From assembly GCF_014837165.1 (NCBI RefSeq), contig NZ_JACSPM010000003.1, positions 310,001-374,000 on the forward strand: a stretch of DNA of 64,000 bases, written 5' to 3'. The stretch's first letter is position 1. The number at the start of each line of letters is the position of its first letter. Under the pieces are notes generated by a model. The model saw nothing but the letters and a program-made list of their open reading frames with translations. It had not been told where the DNA came from and did not search any database. Source of the stretch: Microbacterium gallinarum. GTDB taxonomy: Bacteria; Actinomycetota; Actinomycetes; Actinomycetales; Microbacteriaceae. The position numbers were made by a program, and so were the translations under genes. Below, one piece after another: positions 48,361-60,647 of the stretch.

Positions 48361-48591
48361 ATGAGCAACCACATCGGCGACCCCGGCCACGGACACTCGC
48401 CCGCCGCCTGGACGGCCGTCGTGATCATGCTCGTCGCGGTCACCCTCGGCACGCTGTTCTACTGGTTCGACATGCCGGTGCTCGTGTGGGCGTCCGCTGC
48501 ACTGCTGATCGTCGGCCTCATCGTCGGCTGGATCATGGCCAAGGCCGGCTACGGCGTCAACGGCCCGAAGTACACCGCGAAAGAGCACTGA
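48361..48591 (+). CDS. HGxxPAAW family small membrane protein
   Basis: The 76-residue product has the name-giving HGHSPAAW near residues 10-17 and two membrane helices ([16 protein letters not shown] and [19 protein letters not shown]). Such proteins occur in the trp cluster of many actinobacteria, directly before trpC. No function is known. A GGAGGAG site stands before the ATG, and trpC begins one base after the stop. Confidence 0.88.
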   Translation: MSNHIGDPGHGHSPAAWTAVVIMLVAVTLGTLFYWFDMPVLVWASAALLIVGLIVGWIMAKAGYGVNGPKYTAKEH

Positions 48592-48592
48592 C

Positions 48593-49365
48593 GTGCTGGC
48601 CGACCTGACGGCCGGCGCGGTGGAGGATGCCGAGGTGCGTGCTTCGGCGCGGCCCCTTGCCGCGGTCGAGGCAGCGGCGCTCGCGCAGCCGTCCGCGCGC
48701 GACGCCCTTGCCGCCCTCGCTCCGGCCGACCGCGTGAAGATCATCGCGGAGGTCAAGCGCGCGAGCCCGTCCCGCGGCGATCTCGCAGCGATTCCCGACC
48801 CGGCACATCAGGCACTGCTCTACCAGCAGGGCGGTGCGTCCGCGATCTCGGTCCTGACTGAGGGACGCCGCTTCAAGGGCAGCCTCGCCGACCTCGAGGC
48901 GGTCAAGGGCGCGGTCGAGCTGCCCGTGCTGCGCAAGGACTTCATCGCCACCGAGTACCAGGTGCTGGAGGCCCGCGCGTCGGGCGCCGACCTCGTGCTG
49001 CTCATCGTCGCCGCGCTCGAGCAAGACGTCCTCGCCCGGCTGCACGCGCTGACACTCGAGCTCGGCATGACGCCGCTCGTCGAGACCCACTCCGCCGACG
49101 AGGTCGACCGCGCCGCCGACGTCGGTGCGCGCCTCATCGGCGTGAACGCGCGCGACCTGTCGACGTTCGAACTCGACCGGGACCTCTTCGGCCGCCTGGC
49201 CGATCGCATCCCCGCCGGTGCTGTGAAGGTCGCCGAGTCCGCGGTGCTCGCACCGGCCGACGTCGCGCACTACCGTGCGGCCGGCGCCGACATCGTGCTC
49301 GTCGGCGAGGCGCTCGTCACGAACGACCCCGTCACCACCCTGAAGGCGTTCCTGGAGGCCGGCGC

Positions 49366-49369
<4 letters not shown>
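48593..49369 (+). CDS. trpC: Indole-3-glycerol phosphate synthase
   Basis: TrpC converts CdRP to indole-3-glycerol phosphate. The 258-residue TIM barrel has the catalytic Lys/Glu in [46 protein letters not shown] and the C-terminal [12 protein letters not shown] and [12 protein letters not shown]. The start is GTG. It opens the compact trpC-trpB-trpA run with ATGA or GTGA overlaps. trpE, trpG, trpD and trpF are not in the window. Confidence 0.96.
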
Positions 49370-50627
<1,258 letters not shown>

Positions 50628-50631
<4 letters not shown>

Positions 50632-51422
50632 CCTCCCGCGTCGCCGCCGCGATCGACGCGGCCCACGCCGACGGGCGCGGAGCCTTCATCGGCTACCTCC
50701 CGCTCGGCTTCCCCGACCTCCAGACGAGCATCGACGCCGCAGTCGCCCTGGCCGAGAACGGGGCCGACGTCCTCGAGCTCGGCCCGCCCTACTCCGATCC
50801 CGTGATGGACGGCACCGTCATCCAGGAAGCGACCCAGGCGGCCCTCGCCGGCGGTTTCCGCCTGCGCGACACGTTCACGGCGGTCGCCGAGATCACCCGC
50901 CGCGTCGACGTTCCGGTGCTCGTCATGACGTACTGGAACCCGGTGCTCCAGTACGGCGTCGACCGCTACGCCGATGAGCTGCGCGCAGCCGGCGGGGCGG
51001 GCCTCATCACGCCCGACATCACGCCCGAGGCCGCGAGCGAGTGGATCGCCGCGAGCGAGCGCACCGGGCTCGACCGGGTCTTCCTCGCCGCGCCGACCTC
51101 CACCGACGAGCGTCTCGACCTGATCGTCGAGAACTCGACGGGCTTCGTGTACACGGTGTCGACGATGGGCATCACGGGGGAGCGGGCGGAACTGGATGCC
51201 GCGGCCCGCACGCTGGTCGGCCGTCTCCGCGAACGCGGAGCCGAGCACGCCTGCGTCGGCATCGGCATCTCGAACGCGGCCCAGGTGGCCGACGTGCTGG
51301 GCTACGCCGACGGCGCGATCGTCGGCACCGCCCTCGTGCGCGCCCTGCGCGACGGCGGGCTGGAGGGCCTCGGCGAGGCCGCTCGCGCACTTGCCGCCGG
51401 CACCGTCCGCACCGCGAACTAG
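50628..51422 (+). CDS. trpA: Tryptophan synthase alpha chain
   Basis: TrpA cleaves indole-3-glycerol phosphate and passes indole to TrpB. The 264-residue barrel has [17 protein letters not shown], the catalytic Glu/Asp in [19 protein letters not shown] and YWNPVLQYG. The C-terminal [28 protein letters not shown] phosphate site is complete. The start is GTG overlapping the trpB stop. The stop codon forms part of the -10 box of lgt. Confidence 0.96.
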
Positions 51423-51425
51423 ACT
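51420..51425 (+). promoter_or_regulatory. -10 box TAGACT of lgt
   Basis: TAGACT begins with the TAG stop codon of trpA and gives a leader of about 45 nt. It would allow lgt to be made apart from the trp operon. Confidence 0.45.
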
Positions 51426-51475
51426 TCTGACGTCGGCCCGCCGCCGGCGTCCCCACACCAAGGATTCCTGCTTCC

Positions 51476-52459
51476 ATGATCAACGCCGCACCGAGCCTCG
51501 CCCAGGGCGTCGTCGCCAGCATCCCGAGCCCTCCTATCAGCTCGTTCCAGCTCGGCCCGCTCACGATCCACTTCTACGCGCTGTGCATCATCGCGGGCAT
51601 CATCGCCGCCGTCTTCATGACGAACCACCGCCTCACCAAGCGCGGCGCCGAGCCCTGGGTCGTCATCGACATCTCCCTCCTGGCCGTGCCGCTCGCCATC
51701 ATCGGCGCGCGAATCTACCACGTGCTCACCCACTTCGACTTCTACTTCGGAGAGGGCAGGAACCCGCTGTCGGCGCTGTACATCTGGGAGGGCGGCATCG
51801 CGATCTACGGCGCCCTGATCGGCGGCGCCGTCGGCGCGTGGCTGGGCTGCCGCTGGACCGGCATCCGGTTCTGGACCTTCGCCGACGCCCTCGCACCCGG
51901 GCTCCTGCTCGCGCAGGCGATGGGCCGCTTCGGAAACTGGTTCAACCAGGAGCTGTTCGGCCTGCCCACCGACCTGCCGTGGGGCCTCGAGATCGCGTAC
52001 CCGAATCCGGCGTGGCCTGTCGGGCTTCCCGAGGGCACGCTGTTCCACCCCACGTTCCTCTACGAGGTCGTGTGGAACGTGCTGGGCGTGGTCGTACTGC
52101 TGTGGGCGGGCCGCAAGTTCCACCTGCAGTGGGGCCGTCTGTTCGGCCTCTACCTCATCTGGTACAGCGGCGGGCGCATCGTGTGGGAGTCGATCCGCAT
52201 CGATCCGAGCGACATCTTCCTGGGACTGCGCACCAATGTTTGGGCAGCGATCCTCGGCGTGATCCTCGGTCTCGTGATCTTCTTCGTGCAGAAGCGCCGT
52301 CACCCCGGCTACGAGCCGTCGCCCTATGTGTCCGGACGCGAGTGGACTGCCGGACAGGCTGTACAATCGCAGGACACCGACGACTTCGTCGACGTCAGCG
52401 AACCCCCGACGTCCGAGTCCGTCGAAGGCACCGCCACAAGCACCCCCGCCACGAAGTAA
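51476..52459 (+). CDS. lgt: Prolipoprotein diacylglyceryl transferase
   Basis: Lgt attaches diacylglycerol to the lipobox Cys of prolipoproteins at the membrane. The 327-residue product has about seven membrane helices, the HFYALCIIAGIIAA start, the YEVVWN segment, and the Lgt signature GRFGNWFNQELFG with the catalytic Arg and Asn. The tail after about residue 275 is hydrophilic and Ser/Thr-rich, as in other actinobacterial Lgt proteins. Position between trpA and gltB is common in Microbacteriaceae. Confidence 0.96.
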   Translation: MINAAPSLAQGVVASIPSPPISSFQLGPLTIHFYALCIIAGIIAAVFMTNHRLTKRGAEPWVVIDISLLAVPLAIIGARIYHVLTHFDFYFGEGRNPLSALYIWEGGIAIYGALIGGAVGAWLGCRWTGIRFWTFADALAPGLLLAQAMGRFGNWFNQELFGLPTDLPWGLEIAYPNPAWPVGLPEGTLFHPTFLYEVVWNVLGVVVLLWAGRKFHLQWGRLFGLYLIWYSGGRIVWESIRIDPSDIFLGLRTNVWAAILGVILGLVIFFVQKRRHPGYEPSPYVSGREWTAGQAVQSQDTDDFVDVSEPPTSESVEGTATSTPATK

Positions 52460-52473
52460 CGCATGCTGAACAG

Positions 52474-52498
52474 CTAGCACGTGCAGTTCGACTAGCAC
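52474..52498 (+). promoter_or_regulatory. CTAGCAC direct repeat in the gltB upstream region
   Basis: CTAGCAC occurs at 52474-52480 and 52492-52498, 18 bases apart, in the 87-bp gap before gltB. The first copy is next to GCACGTGC. Spacing near two helical turns could suit a regulator dimer. No known nitrogen-control box (GlnR or AmtR type) is recognisable. Confidence 0.3.
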
Positions 52499-52546
52499 AG
52501 GGCCGACGTCGTCCCATTTTGAAGCATCAACGTGAGGACGGTAGGT

Positions 52547-55500
52547 ATGGCTTCGAGCCCCCGTCGCGTCGTCTCTTCCGAGACGAGCACCCAGAACAGC
52601 GGCATGGCCGGCTTCCCAGGGAAGCAGGGCATGTACAACCCTGCCTTCGAGAAGGACGCCTGCGGGCTGGCGATGGTCGCCACGCTGCGCGGCGCGGCCG
52701 GGCACGACATCATCGACCTCGCGCTCACGGCGCTGCGCAACCTCGAGCACCGCGGTGCGATCGGTTCTGACGCCGGCACCGGCGACGGCGCGGGCATCCT
52801 CACGCAGATGCCCGACGCCTTCCTGCGCGCGGTCGTCGACTTCGAGCTGCCTCCGGTGGGGGAGTACGCGGCGGGCATGGTGTTCCTGCCCCGCGACGAC
52901 GAGGCGCGCGCCGCCCAGAAGGCGGGGATCGAGCGGATCGCCGCATCCGAGAACCTCACCGTCCTCGGCTGGCGCGAGGTGCCCACGGTCGACGAGAACC
53001 TCGGCAAGCTCGCGTTCGCGGCGCGTCCTGTGTTCGAGCAGCTGTTCGTCTCCCGTCCGGCCGTCGGCGACGCGCCGGCACTGGCGGGCATCGCACTCGA
53101 CCGGCGCACGTTCCGCCTGCGCAAGCGCGCCCGCACCGAGCTCGACGCCTACTTCGTGTCGCTCTCGGCGCGCTCGCTCGGCTACAAGGGCATGGTCACC
53201 ACGCTCCAGCTCGAGCCGTTCTACCCCGATCTGCAGGACGAGCGCTTCGCCTCGGAGCTCGCCGTCGTGCATTCGCGCTACTCGACCAACACGTTCCCGT
53301 CGTGGCCGCTCGCGCAGCCGCTGCGCATGCTCGCCCACAACGGCGAGATCAACACGGTCAACGGCAACCGCAATTGGATGCGCGCGCGCCAGTCCCAGCT
53401 CGAGTCCGAGCTGCTCGGCGACATCGACCCGTTGCTGCCGATCTGCACCGACGGCGCGAGCGACTCGGCGTCGTTCGACGAGGTGCTCGAGCTCCTGACG
53501 CTGACGGGCCGCAGCCTGCCGCACGCGATCATGATGATGGTGCCGGAGGCCTACGAGAAGCAGGCCGACATCGACCCCAAGCTGCGCTCGTTCTACGAGT
53601 ACCACTCGATGCAGATGGAGCCCTGGGACGGTCCGGCCGCGCTGATCTTCACCGACGGCACGCTGGTCGGGGCGACCCTCGACCGCAACGGACTGCGCCC
53701 CGGTCGATGGACCGAGACGACCGACGGCCTCGTCGTCATCGGCAGCGAGACCGGCGTGCTCGACTTCGCCCCCGAGCGGATCAAGCGCCGCGGGCGTCTG
53801 CGCCCGGGCCGCATGTTCCTGGTCGACACCGCGCAGGGGCGCATCGTCGAGGACGACGAGATCAAGCGTCAGCTCGCCGAGCTGGAGCCCTGGCAGGAGT
53901 GGCTCGACTCGGGTCGGGTGCGCCTGGCAGAGCTTCCCGAGCGCGAGCACATCGTGCACCCCATCGCCTCCATCACGCGCCGCCAGCGCACCTTCGGCTA
54001 CACCGAGGAGGAGGTCAGGATCCTCCTGACCCCGATGGGCCAGACCGGCGCCGAGCCGCTCGGCGCGATGGGAAGCGACACCCCGGTGGCCGTGCTCAGC
54101 GAGCGGCCGCGCCTGCTCTTCGACTACTTCACGCAGCAGTTCGCGCAGGTCACCAACCCGCCGCTCGACTCCATCCGCGAAGAGGTCGTGACCTCGTTGT
54201 CGCTGGGCCTGGGTCCGGAGCGGAACCTGCTGGAGTGGGGACCGGGTCACACGCGCGTCGTGACGCTCGACTTCCCCGTCATCGACAACGACGAGCTCGC
54301 GAAGATCCAGCACATCGACACCGCCCTCCCGGGCCGCACATCGGTCACGATCCGCGGTCTGTACCGCGTCGAGGCCGGCCACAAGGGCATGCAGAAGCGC
54401 CTCGCGCAGATGTGCGAGGAGGTCGACCAGGCGATCGAGGACGGCGCCGAGTTCATCGTGCTGTCCGATCGAGACTCGAACAAGGACCTCGCACCCATCC
54501 CGTCGCTGCTGATGCTCGCGGCCGTGCACCACCACCTCATCCGCAACCAGACCCGCATGAAGTGCGGTCTCGTGGTCGAGGCGGGCGATGTGCGCGAAGT
54601 GCACCACGTGGCGACGCTCATCGGTTACGGGGCATCCGCCGTCAATCCGTATCTCGCGATGGAGACGGTCGAGTATCTCGTGCGCGCCGGCTACATCACG
54701 GGGATCACGCCCGAGAAGGCCGTCCGCAACCTCATCTACGCGCTCGGCAAGGGCGTGCTGAAGATCATGTCGAAGATGGGCATCTCGACCGTGTCGTCGT
54801 ACGCGGGCGCGCAGGTGTTCGAAGCCGTGGGTCTGTCGCAGGAGTTCGTCGACAGGTACTTCACCGGCACGGAGACGAAGCTCGGCGGCGTCGGGCTCGA
54901 CGTGATCGCATCCGAGAACTCGGCGCGTCACGCGTACGCGTACCCCGAGGACGCCGCCGTGCGCGCGCACGAGCGGCTGTGGACCGGCGGCGAGTACCAG
55001 TGGCGGCGCGACGGCTCACCGCACCTCTTCAATCCCGACACGGTCTTCCGGCTGCAGCATGCGACGCGGACGCGCCGCTACGACATCTTCCGCGAGTACA
55101 CGAAGCTCGTCGACGACCAGGCCAACGAACTCAAGACCCTCCGGGGGATGTTCAAGCTGAAGACGACCGGCCGCGCGCCGGTGCCGATCGACGAGGTCGA
55201 GCCGGTGTCGGCGATCGTGAAGCGCTTCTCGACCGGAGCGATGAGCTACGGGTCGATCTCGCGCGAGGCGCACGAGACGCTCGCGATCGCGATGAACCGT
55301 CTCGGCGCCAAGTCGAACACCGGCGAGGGCGGCGAAGACGTCGATCGCCTGCTCGACCCGGAGCGCCGCAGCGCCATCAAGCAGGTCGCCTCGGGCCGAT
55401 TCGGTGTGACGAGCCTCTACCTCACGGAGGCCGACGACATCCAGATCAAGCTCGCCCAGGGCGCCAAGCCTGGCGAGGGAGGCCAGCTGCCGCCCACCAA

Positions 55501-57151
55501 GGTGTATCCGTGGGTGGCGCGCACGCGTCACGCAACGGCGGGTGTCGGACTGATCTCGCCGCCGCCGCACCACGACATCTACTCGATCGAAGACCTCAAG
55601 CAGCTCATCTTCGACCTCAAGCGGGCCAACCCGGGCGCGCGGGTGCACGTGAAGCTCGTGAGCCAGTCGGGCATCGGCGCGGTCGCGGCGGGCACGGCGA
55701 AGGCCCTTGCCGACGTCATCCTCGTCTCCGGCCACGACGGCGGCACGGGCGCCAGTCCGCTCAACTCGCTCAAGCACGCGGGAACGCCGTGGGAGCTCGG
55801 ACTCGCCGAGACGCAGCAGACGCTCATGCTCAACGGCATGCGCGACCGCGTCGTCGTGCAGGTCGACGGACAGCTCAAGACCGGCCGCGATGTGATCATC
55901 GGAGCACTGCTCGGCGCCGAGGAGTTCGGATTCGCGACGGCGCCGCTCGTGGTGTCGGGCTGCATCATGATGCGCGTCTGCCACCTCGACACCTGCCCCG
56001 TCGGCGTCGCCACCCAGAACCCGGTGCTGCGCGAGCGTTTCACCGGCAAGCCGGAGTTCGTCGTCAACTTCATGGAGTTCATCGCCGAAGAGGTACGCGA
56101 GTACCTCGCCGAGCTGGGCTTCCGTTCGCTCGACGAGGCCATCGGCCACAGCGAGCTCCTCGACATCGACGGAGCCGTCGAGCACTGGAAGGCGAGCGGC
56201 CTCGACCTGTCGCCCGTGCTCGAAGGCCCGGCGTTCGCCGACGACGAGCCGCGCCGCAACACGACGGCTCAGCTGCACGAGATCGAGGACCACTTCGACG
56301 TGCCGCTCATCGAACTCGCCCACGACGTCATCGAGAACGGCGGCGAGCTGACGATCGACCTCCCGATCCGCAACACCGAGCGCGCCGTCGGGACTCTGCT
56401 GGGTCACCACGTGACCCGGGCGCGCGGCGAGAACGGGCTGCCGTCGGGAAGCATCGTCGTCAACCTGACCGGCTCGGCCGGGCAGTCGTTCGGAGCGTTC
56501 ATGCCCGCCGGCATCACCCTGCGGCTCGAGGGCGACTCGAACGACTACGTCGGCAAAGGTCTCTCGGGCGGGCAGATCGTGGTGCGGCCTCCGCGCGGCG
56601 CCACCTTCGACGCGTCCCAGAACGTGATCGCCGGCAACGTGATCGGCTACGGCGCGACCCAGGGCACGCTGTTCCTGCGCGGAGTCGTGGGGGAGCGGTT
56701 CTTCGTCCGCAACTCCGGCGCGACCGCCGTGGTCGAGGGCGTGGGCGATCACGCGCTCGAGTACATGACGGGCGGCCTCGCCGTCATCCTCGGTGCGACG
56801 GGGCGCAACCTCGGCGCCGGCATGTCGGGCGGCACCGCTTACGTGTACAAGCTCGACCGCAAGCTCGTGAACCGCGAGGCTCTCGCGACCGGCGAGCTCG
56901 TGCTCGGCGAGCTGGGCGCCGGTGACGCCGAGATCCTGCGCGACCTGCTCGAACAGCACGTCGCAGAGACCGAGTCGACGCTCGCGACGGCCCTGCTGGC
57001 CGACTTCGACAACGAGCTCGACAACTTCGTCCGCGTCCTTCCGCGCGATTACGCCGCGGTGCTCGAGACGCGCCAGACGGCCGTCGCCGAGGGGCTGGAC
57101 CCTGACGGCGACGTCGTCTGGAACCGCATCCTGGAGGTGACGGGTGGCTGA
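52547..57151 (+). CDS. gltB: Glutamate synthase large subunit
   Basis: GltB hydrolyses glutamine and reduces 2-oxoglutarate with the ammonia, giving glutamate. The 1534-residue product has an N-terminal propeptide of 38 residues that would be removed to expose Cys39 ([10 protein letters not shown]), the class II amidotransferase nucleophile. A central domain follows, then the FMN-binding synthase domain with the 3Fe-4S cysteines in [15 protein letters not shown] (about 1139-1153), and a C-terminal beta-helix domain. ATG at 52547 follows GAGGACGG; a GTG five codons earlier is possible. It overlaps gltD by 8 bp, so the subunits are coupled. Confidence 0.97.
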   Translation: MASSPRRVVSSETSTQNSGMAGFPGKQGMYNPAFEKDACGLAMVATLRGAAGHDIIDLALTALRNLEHRGAIGSDAGTGDGAGILTQMPDAFLRAVVDFELPPVGEYAAGMVFLPRDDEARAAQKAGIERIAASENLTVLGWREVPTVDENLGKLAFAARPVFEQLFVSRPAVGDAPALAGIALDRRTFRLRKRARTELDAYFVSLSARSLGYKGMVTTLQLEPFYPDLQDERFASELAVVHSRYSTNTFPSWPLAQPLRMLAHNGEINTVNGNRNWMRARQSQLESELLGDIDPLLPICTDGASDSASFDEVLELLTLTGRSLPHAIMMMVPEAYEKQADIDPKLRSFYEYHSMQMEPWDGPAALIFTDGTLVGATLDRNGLRPGRWTETTDGLVVIGSETGVLDFAPERIKRRGRLRPGRMFLVDTAQGRIVEDDEIKRQLAELEPWQEWLDSGRVRLAELPEREHIVHPIASITRRQRTFGYTEEEVRILLTPMGQTGAEPLGAMGSDTPVAVLSERPRLLFDYFTQQFAQVTNPPLDSIREEVVTSLSLGLGPERNLLEWGPGHTRVVTLDFPVIDNDELAKIQHIDTALPGRTSVTIRGLYRVEAGHKGMQKRLAQMCEEVDQAIEDGAEFIVLSDRDSNKDLAPIPSLLMLAAVHHHLIRNQTRMKCGLVVEAGDVREVHHVATLIGYGASAVNPYLAMETVEYLVRAGYITGITPEKAVRNLIYALGKGVLKIMSKMGISTVSSYAGAQVFEAVGLSQEFVDRYFTGTETKLGGVGLDVIASENSARHAYAYPEDAAVRAHERLWTGGEYQWRRDGSPHLFNPDTVFRLQHATRTRRYDIFREYTKLVDDQANELKTLRGMFKLKTTGRAPVPIDEVEPVSAIVKRFSTGAMSYGSISREAHETLAIAMNRLGAKSNTGEGGEDVDRLLDPERRSAIKQVASGRFGVTSLYLTEADDIQIKLAQGAKPGEGGQLPPTKVYPWVARTRHATAGVGLISPPPHHDIYSIEDLKQLIFDLKRANPGARVHVKLVSQSGIGAVAAGTAKALADVILVSGHDGGTGASPLNSLKHAGTPWELGLAETQQTLMLNGMRDRVVVQVDGQLKTGRDVIIGALLGAEEFGFATAPLVVSGCIMMRVCHLDTCPVGVATQNPVLRERFTGKPEFVVNFMEFIAEEVREYLAELGFRSLDEAIGHSELLDIDGAVEHWKASGLDLSPVLEGPAFADDEPRRNTTAQLHEIEDHFDVPLIELAHDVIENGGELTIDLPIRNTERAVGTLLGHHVTRARGENGLPSGSIVVNLTGSAGQSFGAFMPAGITLRLEGDSNDYVGKGLSGGQIVVRPPRGATFDASQNVIAGNVIGYGATQGTLFLRGVVGERFFVRNSGATAVVEGVGDHALEYMTGGLAVILGATGRNLGAGMSGGTAYVYKLDRKLVNREALATGELVLGELGAGDAEILRDLLEQHVAETESTLATALLADFDNELDNFVRVLPRDYAAVLETRQTAVAEGLDPDGDVVWNRILEVTGG

Positions 57152-58610
57152 CCCGAAGGGCTTTCTGAAGGTGACCGAGCGGGAGCTGCCGCCGCGGCGT
57201 CCCGTGCCGGTGCGCATCATGGACTGGAAAGAGGTCTACGAGCCGGGCGACTCCGCCGTCCTGCGTCGACAGGCCGGCCGCTGCATGGACTGCGGCGTTC
57301 CGTTCTGCCACAAGGGCTGCCCGCTGGGCAACCTCATCCCCGAGTGGAACGACCTGACGTGGCGCGGGGAGGGCCGCTCGGCGATCGAGCGCCTGCACGC
57401 GACCAACAACTTCCCTGAGTTCACCGGCCGGCTGTGCCCGGCCCCGTGCGAGAGCTCGTGCGTGCTGGGCATCAACCAGCCGGCCGTCACGATCAAGCAG
57501 ATCGAGGTCTCGATCATCGACGAGGCGTTCGCGCACGGCTGGGTCGAGCCCGAGCCGCCGGGACGCCTCACCGGCAAGACGGTCGCCGTCGTCGGCTCCG
57601 GTCCTGCCGGCCTGGCCGCCGCCCAGCAGCTCACGCGTGCGGGCCACACCGTGGCCGTGTTCGAGCGCGACGACCGCATCGGCGGACTGCTTCGCTACGG
57701 CATCCCGGACTTCAAGATGGAGAAGAAGCACCTCGAGTCGCGTCTTCGCCAGATGCGGGACGAAGGCACGCGCTTCCGCGCGGGCGTCGAGATCGGCAAG
57801 GACATCGCGTGGAACGACCTCCGCGCGCGGTACGACGCCGTCGTCATCGCGACCGGTGCGACGATCCCGCGCGAGCTCGCGATCCCCGGCCGTGACCTCG
57901 CCGGCGTGCACTTCGCCATGGAGTACCTCATCGAGTCGAACAAGGTCGTGGCGGGCGATGCGATCGCCAACCAGATCTCCGCCGAGGGCAAGCACGTCGT
58001 GGTGATCGGCGGCGGTGACACCGGCGCGGATTGCATCGGCACCGCCCACCGTCAGGGCGCGCTGAGCGTCACGAACCTGGCGATCGGCCGGCGTCCTCCG
58101 GGCGAGCGCCCGGACCACCAGCCGTGGCCCATGTCACCCACTCTCTTCGAGGTGTCGTCGGCGCACGAGGAGGGCGGCGAGCGGTCGTACCTGGCCTCCA
58201 CGGTCGAGTTCCTGGGCAACGACGGCGGCGAGGTGCGTGCGCTGCGCGTGGCCGAGACCGAGTTCGTCGACGGCCGCCGTGTGCCCAAGAGCGGCTCCGA
58301 GCGCGAGATCCCCGCGGATCTGGTGCTCATCGCGATGGGCTTCACCGGCCCGGAGCGCGCCCTGCTCGAGGAGCAGCTCGGCGCCCAGTTCACCGGTCGC
58401 GGCAACGTGCACCGGGAGAACGACTACCAGACGACGGCGCCCGGAGTGTTCGTCGCGGGTGACGCCGGCCGCGGCCAGTCCCTCATCGTCTGGGCCATCG
58501 CGGAGGGCCGTGCGGCCGCCGCGAGCGTCGACTCCTACCTGATGGGCGAAACCCAGCTGCCTGCCCCTGTCCGCCCCACCGATATCGCCATCGGCCTGCA
58601 GCCCGCGTAG
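57144..58610 (+). CDS. gltD: Glutamate synthase small subunit
   Basis: GltD passes electrons from NADPH through FAD and iron-sulfur centres to GltB. The 488-residue product has N-terminal cluster cysteines (Cys47, 50, 55 and 59 in [13 protein letters not shown], then CPAPCESSC), an FAD-binding [15 protein letters not shown] near 150-164 and the NADPH loop [11 protein letters not shown] near 287. The end [25 protein letters not shown] is the second FAD motif. The start is GTG inside gltB. The stop TAG is the first half of the pyk -10 box. Confidence 0.97.
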   Translation: MADPKGFLKVTERELPPRRPVPVRIMDWKEVYEPGDSAVLRRQAGRCMDCGVPFCHKGCPLGNLIPEWNDLTWRGEGRSAIERLHATNNFPEFTGRLCPAPCESSCVLGINQPAVTIKQIEVSIIDEAFAHGWVEPEPPGRLTGKTVAVVGSGPAGLAAAQQLTRAGHTVAVFERDDRIGGLLRYGIPDFKMEKKHLESRLRQMRDEGTRFRAGVEIGKDIAWNDLRARYDAVVIATGATIPRELAIPGRDLAGVHFAMEYLIESNKVVAGDAIANQISAEGKHVVVIGGGDTGADCIGTAHRQGALSVTNLAIGRRPPGERPDHQPWPMSPTLFEVSSAHEEGGERSYLASTVEFLGNDGGEVRALRVAETEFVDGRRVPKSGSEREIPADLVLIAMGFTGPERALLEEQLGAQFTGRGNVHRENDYQTTAPGVFVAGDAGRGQSLIVWAIAEGRAAAASVDSYLMGETQLPAPVRPTDIAIGLQPA

Positions 58611-58613
58611 GCT
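58608..58613 (+). promoter_or_regulatory. -10 box TAGGCT of pyk
   Basis: TAGGCT overlaps the gltD stop codon and predicts a leader of about 35 nt with CCGGAGAAA before the ATG. The same stop-codon-in-promoter arrangement occurs at trpA/lgt. Confidence 0.45.
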
Positions 58614-58654
58614 GGCCACGGCATTCGCCCCTGAAAACCCGGAGAAACACACGG

Positions 58655-60103
58655 ATGAGACGCGCCAAAATCGTCGCAACCCTTGGCCCCGCCACGTCGT
58701 CATATGAGAGCGTCCGCGCGATCATCGACGCGGGCGTGGACGTCGCCCGCTTCAATCTGAGCCACGGCGACTATTCGATCCACGACAACAACTTCGCCAA
58801 CGTGCGCAAGGCCGCCGACGACGCGGGGCGCGCCGTCGCCATCCTCGTCGACCTCCAGGGGCCGAAGATCCGCCTCGGAAAGTTCGAGAACGGTCCCCAC
58901 GACCTCGCCGAGGGTGACATCTTCAAGATCACCGTCGACGACATCCTGGGCACCAAGGAGATCGTCTCGACGACCTTCAAGGGCCTGCCGCAGGACGTCA
59001 AGGCCGGCGACTTCCTCCTGATCGACGACGGCAAGGTGCGCGTCGAGGTCGTCGAGACCGACGGCACCGTCGTCACGACCAAGGTCATCGTGGGCGGTCC
59101 GGTCTCCAACAACAAGGGCATCAATCTGCCCGGCGTCGCGGTGAACGTGCCCGCGCTGTCCGAGAAGGATGAGGCCGACCTGCGCTGGGGCCTGCGCGCC
59201 GGCGCCGACATCATCGCGCTCTCGTTCGTCCGCGACGCGAAGGACGTCCAGCGCGTCCACGTGATCATGGCCGAAGAAGGCCGTCACGTGCCCGTGATCG
59301 CCAAGATCGAGAAGCCGCAGGCCGTCGACAACCTCGAGGAGATCATCGACGCGTTCGACGGCATCATGGTCGCCCGCGGCGACCTCGGCGTCGAGCTGCC
59401 GCTGGAGGCCGTGCCGATCGTGCAGAAGCGGGCGGTCGAGCTGTGCCGTCGCATGGCCAAGCCCGTCATCGTCGCGACGCAGATGCTCGAGTCGATGATC
59501 GAGAACCCCGTCCCGACCCGCGCCGAGACGAGCGACGTCGCCAACGCCGTCCTCGACGGTGCCGACGCGGTCATGCTCTCGGGCGAGACGAGCGTGGGCA
59601 AGTACCCCGTCGTCGTCGTCGAGACGATGGCCCGCATCGTCGAGTCCACCGAGGAGCACGGACTCGAGCGCATCCTTCCCCTCACGACCAAGCCGCGCAC
59701 CCAGGGCGGTGCGATCACCCTCGCCGCGCTGGAGGTCGCCGAGTTCGTCGAGGCGAAGTACCTCTGCATCTTCACCGAATCGGGCGACACCGCGCGGCGC
59801 ATGTCGCGGCTGCGCCCGCGCATCCCGATGATCGGATTCACCCCCGAACCGTCGATCCGACGACGCATGGCCCTCACGTGGGGCGTGGAGTCCGCGCTCG
59901 TCGAGCACGTCGCGCACACCGACCGCATGTTCATCCAGGTCGACGACTACTTCCTGTCGAACGACCTCGCGAAGGTCGGCGACAAGGTCGTCGTGATCTC
60001 GGGTTCGCCTCCGGGGATCATCGGCTCCACCAACGACATCCGCATCCACAAGATCGGCGATGCGGTCCACGGCAAGGCTCCGATCTACCAGTCCGGCGAG
60101 TAG
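58655..60103 (+). CDS. pyk: Pyruvate kinase
   Basis: Pyk transfers phosphate from PEP to ADP, the last step of glycolysis. The 482-residue product starts RAKIVATLGPATSSYESV and contains the catalytic region AKIEKPQAVDNLEEIIDAFDGIMVARGDLGVELPLE with the active-site Lys and metal-binding Glu/Asp. It also has MLSGETSVGKYP and a C-terminal allosteric domain. Length fits the single-chain bacterial enzyme without the extra PEP-utiliser domain. A terminator hairpin follows. Confidence 0.97.
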   Translation: MRRAKIVATLGPATSSYESVRAIIDAGVDVARFNLSHGDYSIHDNNFANVRKAADDAGRAVAILVDLQGPKIRLGKFENGPHDLAEGDIFKITVDDILGTKEIVSTTFKGLPQDVKAGDFLLIDDGKVRVEVVETDGTVVTTKVIVGGPVSNNKGINLPGVAVNVPALSEKDEADLRWGLRAGADIIALSFVRDAKDVQRVHVIMAEEGRHVPVIAKIEKPQAVDNLEEIIDAFDGIMVARGDLGVELPLEAVPIVQKRAVELCRRMAKPVIVATQMLESMIENPVPTRAETSDVANAVLDGADAVMLSGETSVGKYPVVVVETMARIVESTEEHGLERILPLTTKPRTQGGAITLAALEVAEFVEAKYLCIFTESGDTARRMSRLRPRIPMIGFTPEPSIRRRMALTWGVESALVEHVAHTDRMFIQVDDYFLSNDLAKVGDKVVVISGSPPGIIGSTNDIRIHKIGDAVHGKAPIYQSGE

Positions 60104-60125
60104 TCCCGGCAATCCAGTCTCGGAA

Positions 60126-60155
60126 CGGTCGCGCTCACTATGCTGAGCGCGACCG
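60126..60155 (+). terminator. Intrinsic terminator of pyk
   Basis: A perfect 12-bp stem (CGGTCGCGCTCA with TGAGCGCGACCG) closes on the loop CTATGC and is followed by CTCCGTTTT. The loop and first arm base contain the -10 box of the next gene. Confidence 0.85.
60139..60144 (+). promoter_or_regulatory. -10 box TATGCT within the pyk terminator loop
   Basis: TATGCT lies in the hairpin loop. Transcription would begin near 60150 and give a 35-nt leader with GTAGGAGG ahead of the ATG at 60184. Confidence 0.45.
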
Positions 60156-60183
60156 CTCCGTTTTCCGGGTAGGAGGCCCTCGC

Positions 60184-60561
60184 ATGGATCTGTTCTGGTG
60201 GCTGTTGTGGATCTTCTGGTTCGTCGCCTACATCTATGTGGTGATCGTCGTCATCACCGACCTCTTCCGCGATGACAAGCTGAGCGGCTGGTTCAAGGCG
60301 CTCTGGATCATCGCGCTGGTCTTCGTGCCGTTCCTGACCGGACTGGTGTACGTCATCGCGCGCGGCTCGGGCATGGCGCAGCGCGCGCGGGAGCGCTACG
60401 CGAGCGCCCCCGAGAACGACGACTACAAGCCGGCTGCGTCGACGAGCCCCGCGGAGGACATCGCCAAGGCGAAGGCGCTGCTCGACGCCGGCACGATCAC
60501 GCAGGGCGAGTTCGACGCCCTCAAGAGCAAGGCCCTCGGCGGCCAGTACTTCGGCGCGTAG
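60184..60561 (+). CDS. PLDc_N and SHOCT domain membrane protein
   Basis: The 125-residue product starts with two membrane helices (FWWLLWIFWFVAYIYVVIVVI and ALWIIALVFVPFLTGLVYVI) in the layout of the PLDc_N domain, with a short DLFRDD segment between. It ends with a SHOCT motif (DIAKAKALLDAGTITQGEFDALKSKAL), a short C-terminal helix pair found on many bacterial membrane proteins. Function unknown. ATG at 60184 follows GGAGG. A perfect palindrome after it ends the unit. Confidence 0.8.
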   Translation: MDLFWWLLWIFWFVAYIYVVIVVITDLFRDDKLSGWFKALWIIALVFVPFLTGLVYVIARGSGMAQRARERYASAPENDDYKPAASTSPAEDIAKAKALLDAGTITQGEFDALKSKALGGQYFGA

Positions 60562-60578
60562 CCGCGGGAGGACGAGAC

Positions 60579-60608
60579 GAGCGGATGCCTCGGCCGAGGC
60601 ATCCGCTC
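60579..60608. terminator. Perfect 30-bp palindrome shared by two convergent transcripts
   Basis: GAGCGGATGCCTCGG is followed directly by CCGAGGCATCCGCTC with no unpaired base, so the hairpin would keep a few central bases open. It lies 17 bases after the SHOCT gene and on the 3' side of the leftward tRNA-Leu. It probably stops transcription from both sides. Confidence 0.7.
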
Positions 60609-60647
60609 CGCCGTGTCTGCGTGGTGGGCGGCGGCTGCCCAGCACCG

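Noticed and set aside
51419..54970. Very long antisense open frame (about 1183 codons) across lgt and gltB
   Set aside because: High G+C makes opposite-strand frames stay open. Its protein is Arg/Asp/Val-rich low complexity with no domain, while the sense genes lgt and gltB are clear.
60580..60607. Insertion-sequence end or recombination site at the perfect palindrome
   Set aside because: There is no second copy, no target duplication and no transposase or integrase gene. Its place between two convergent 3' ends fits a two-way terminator.
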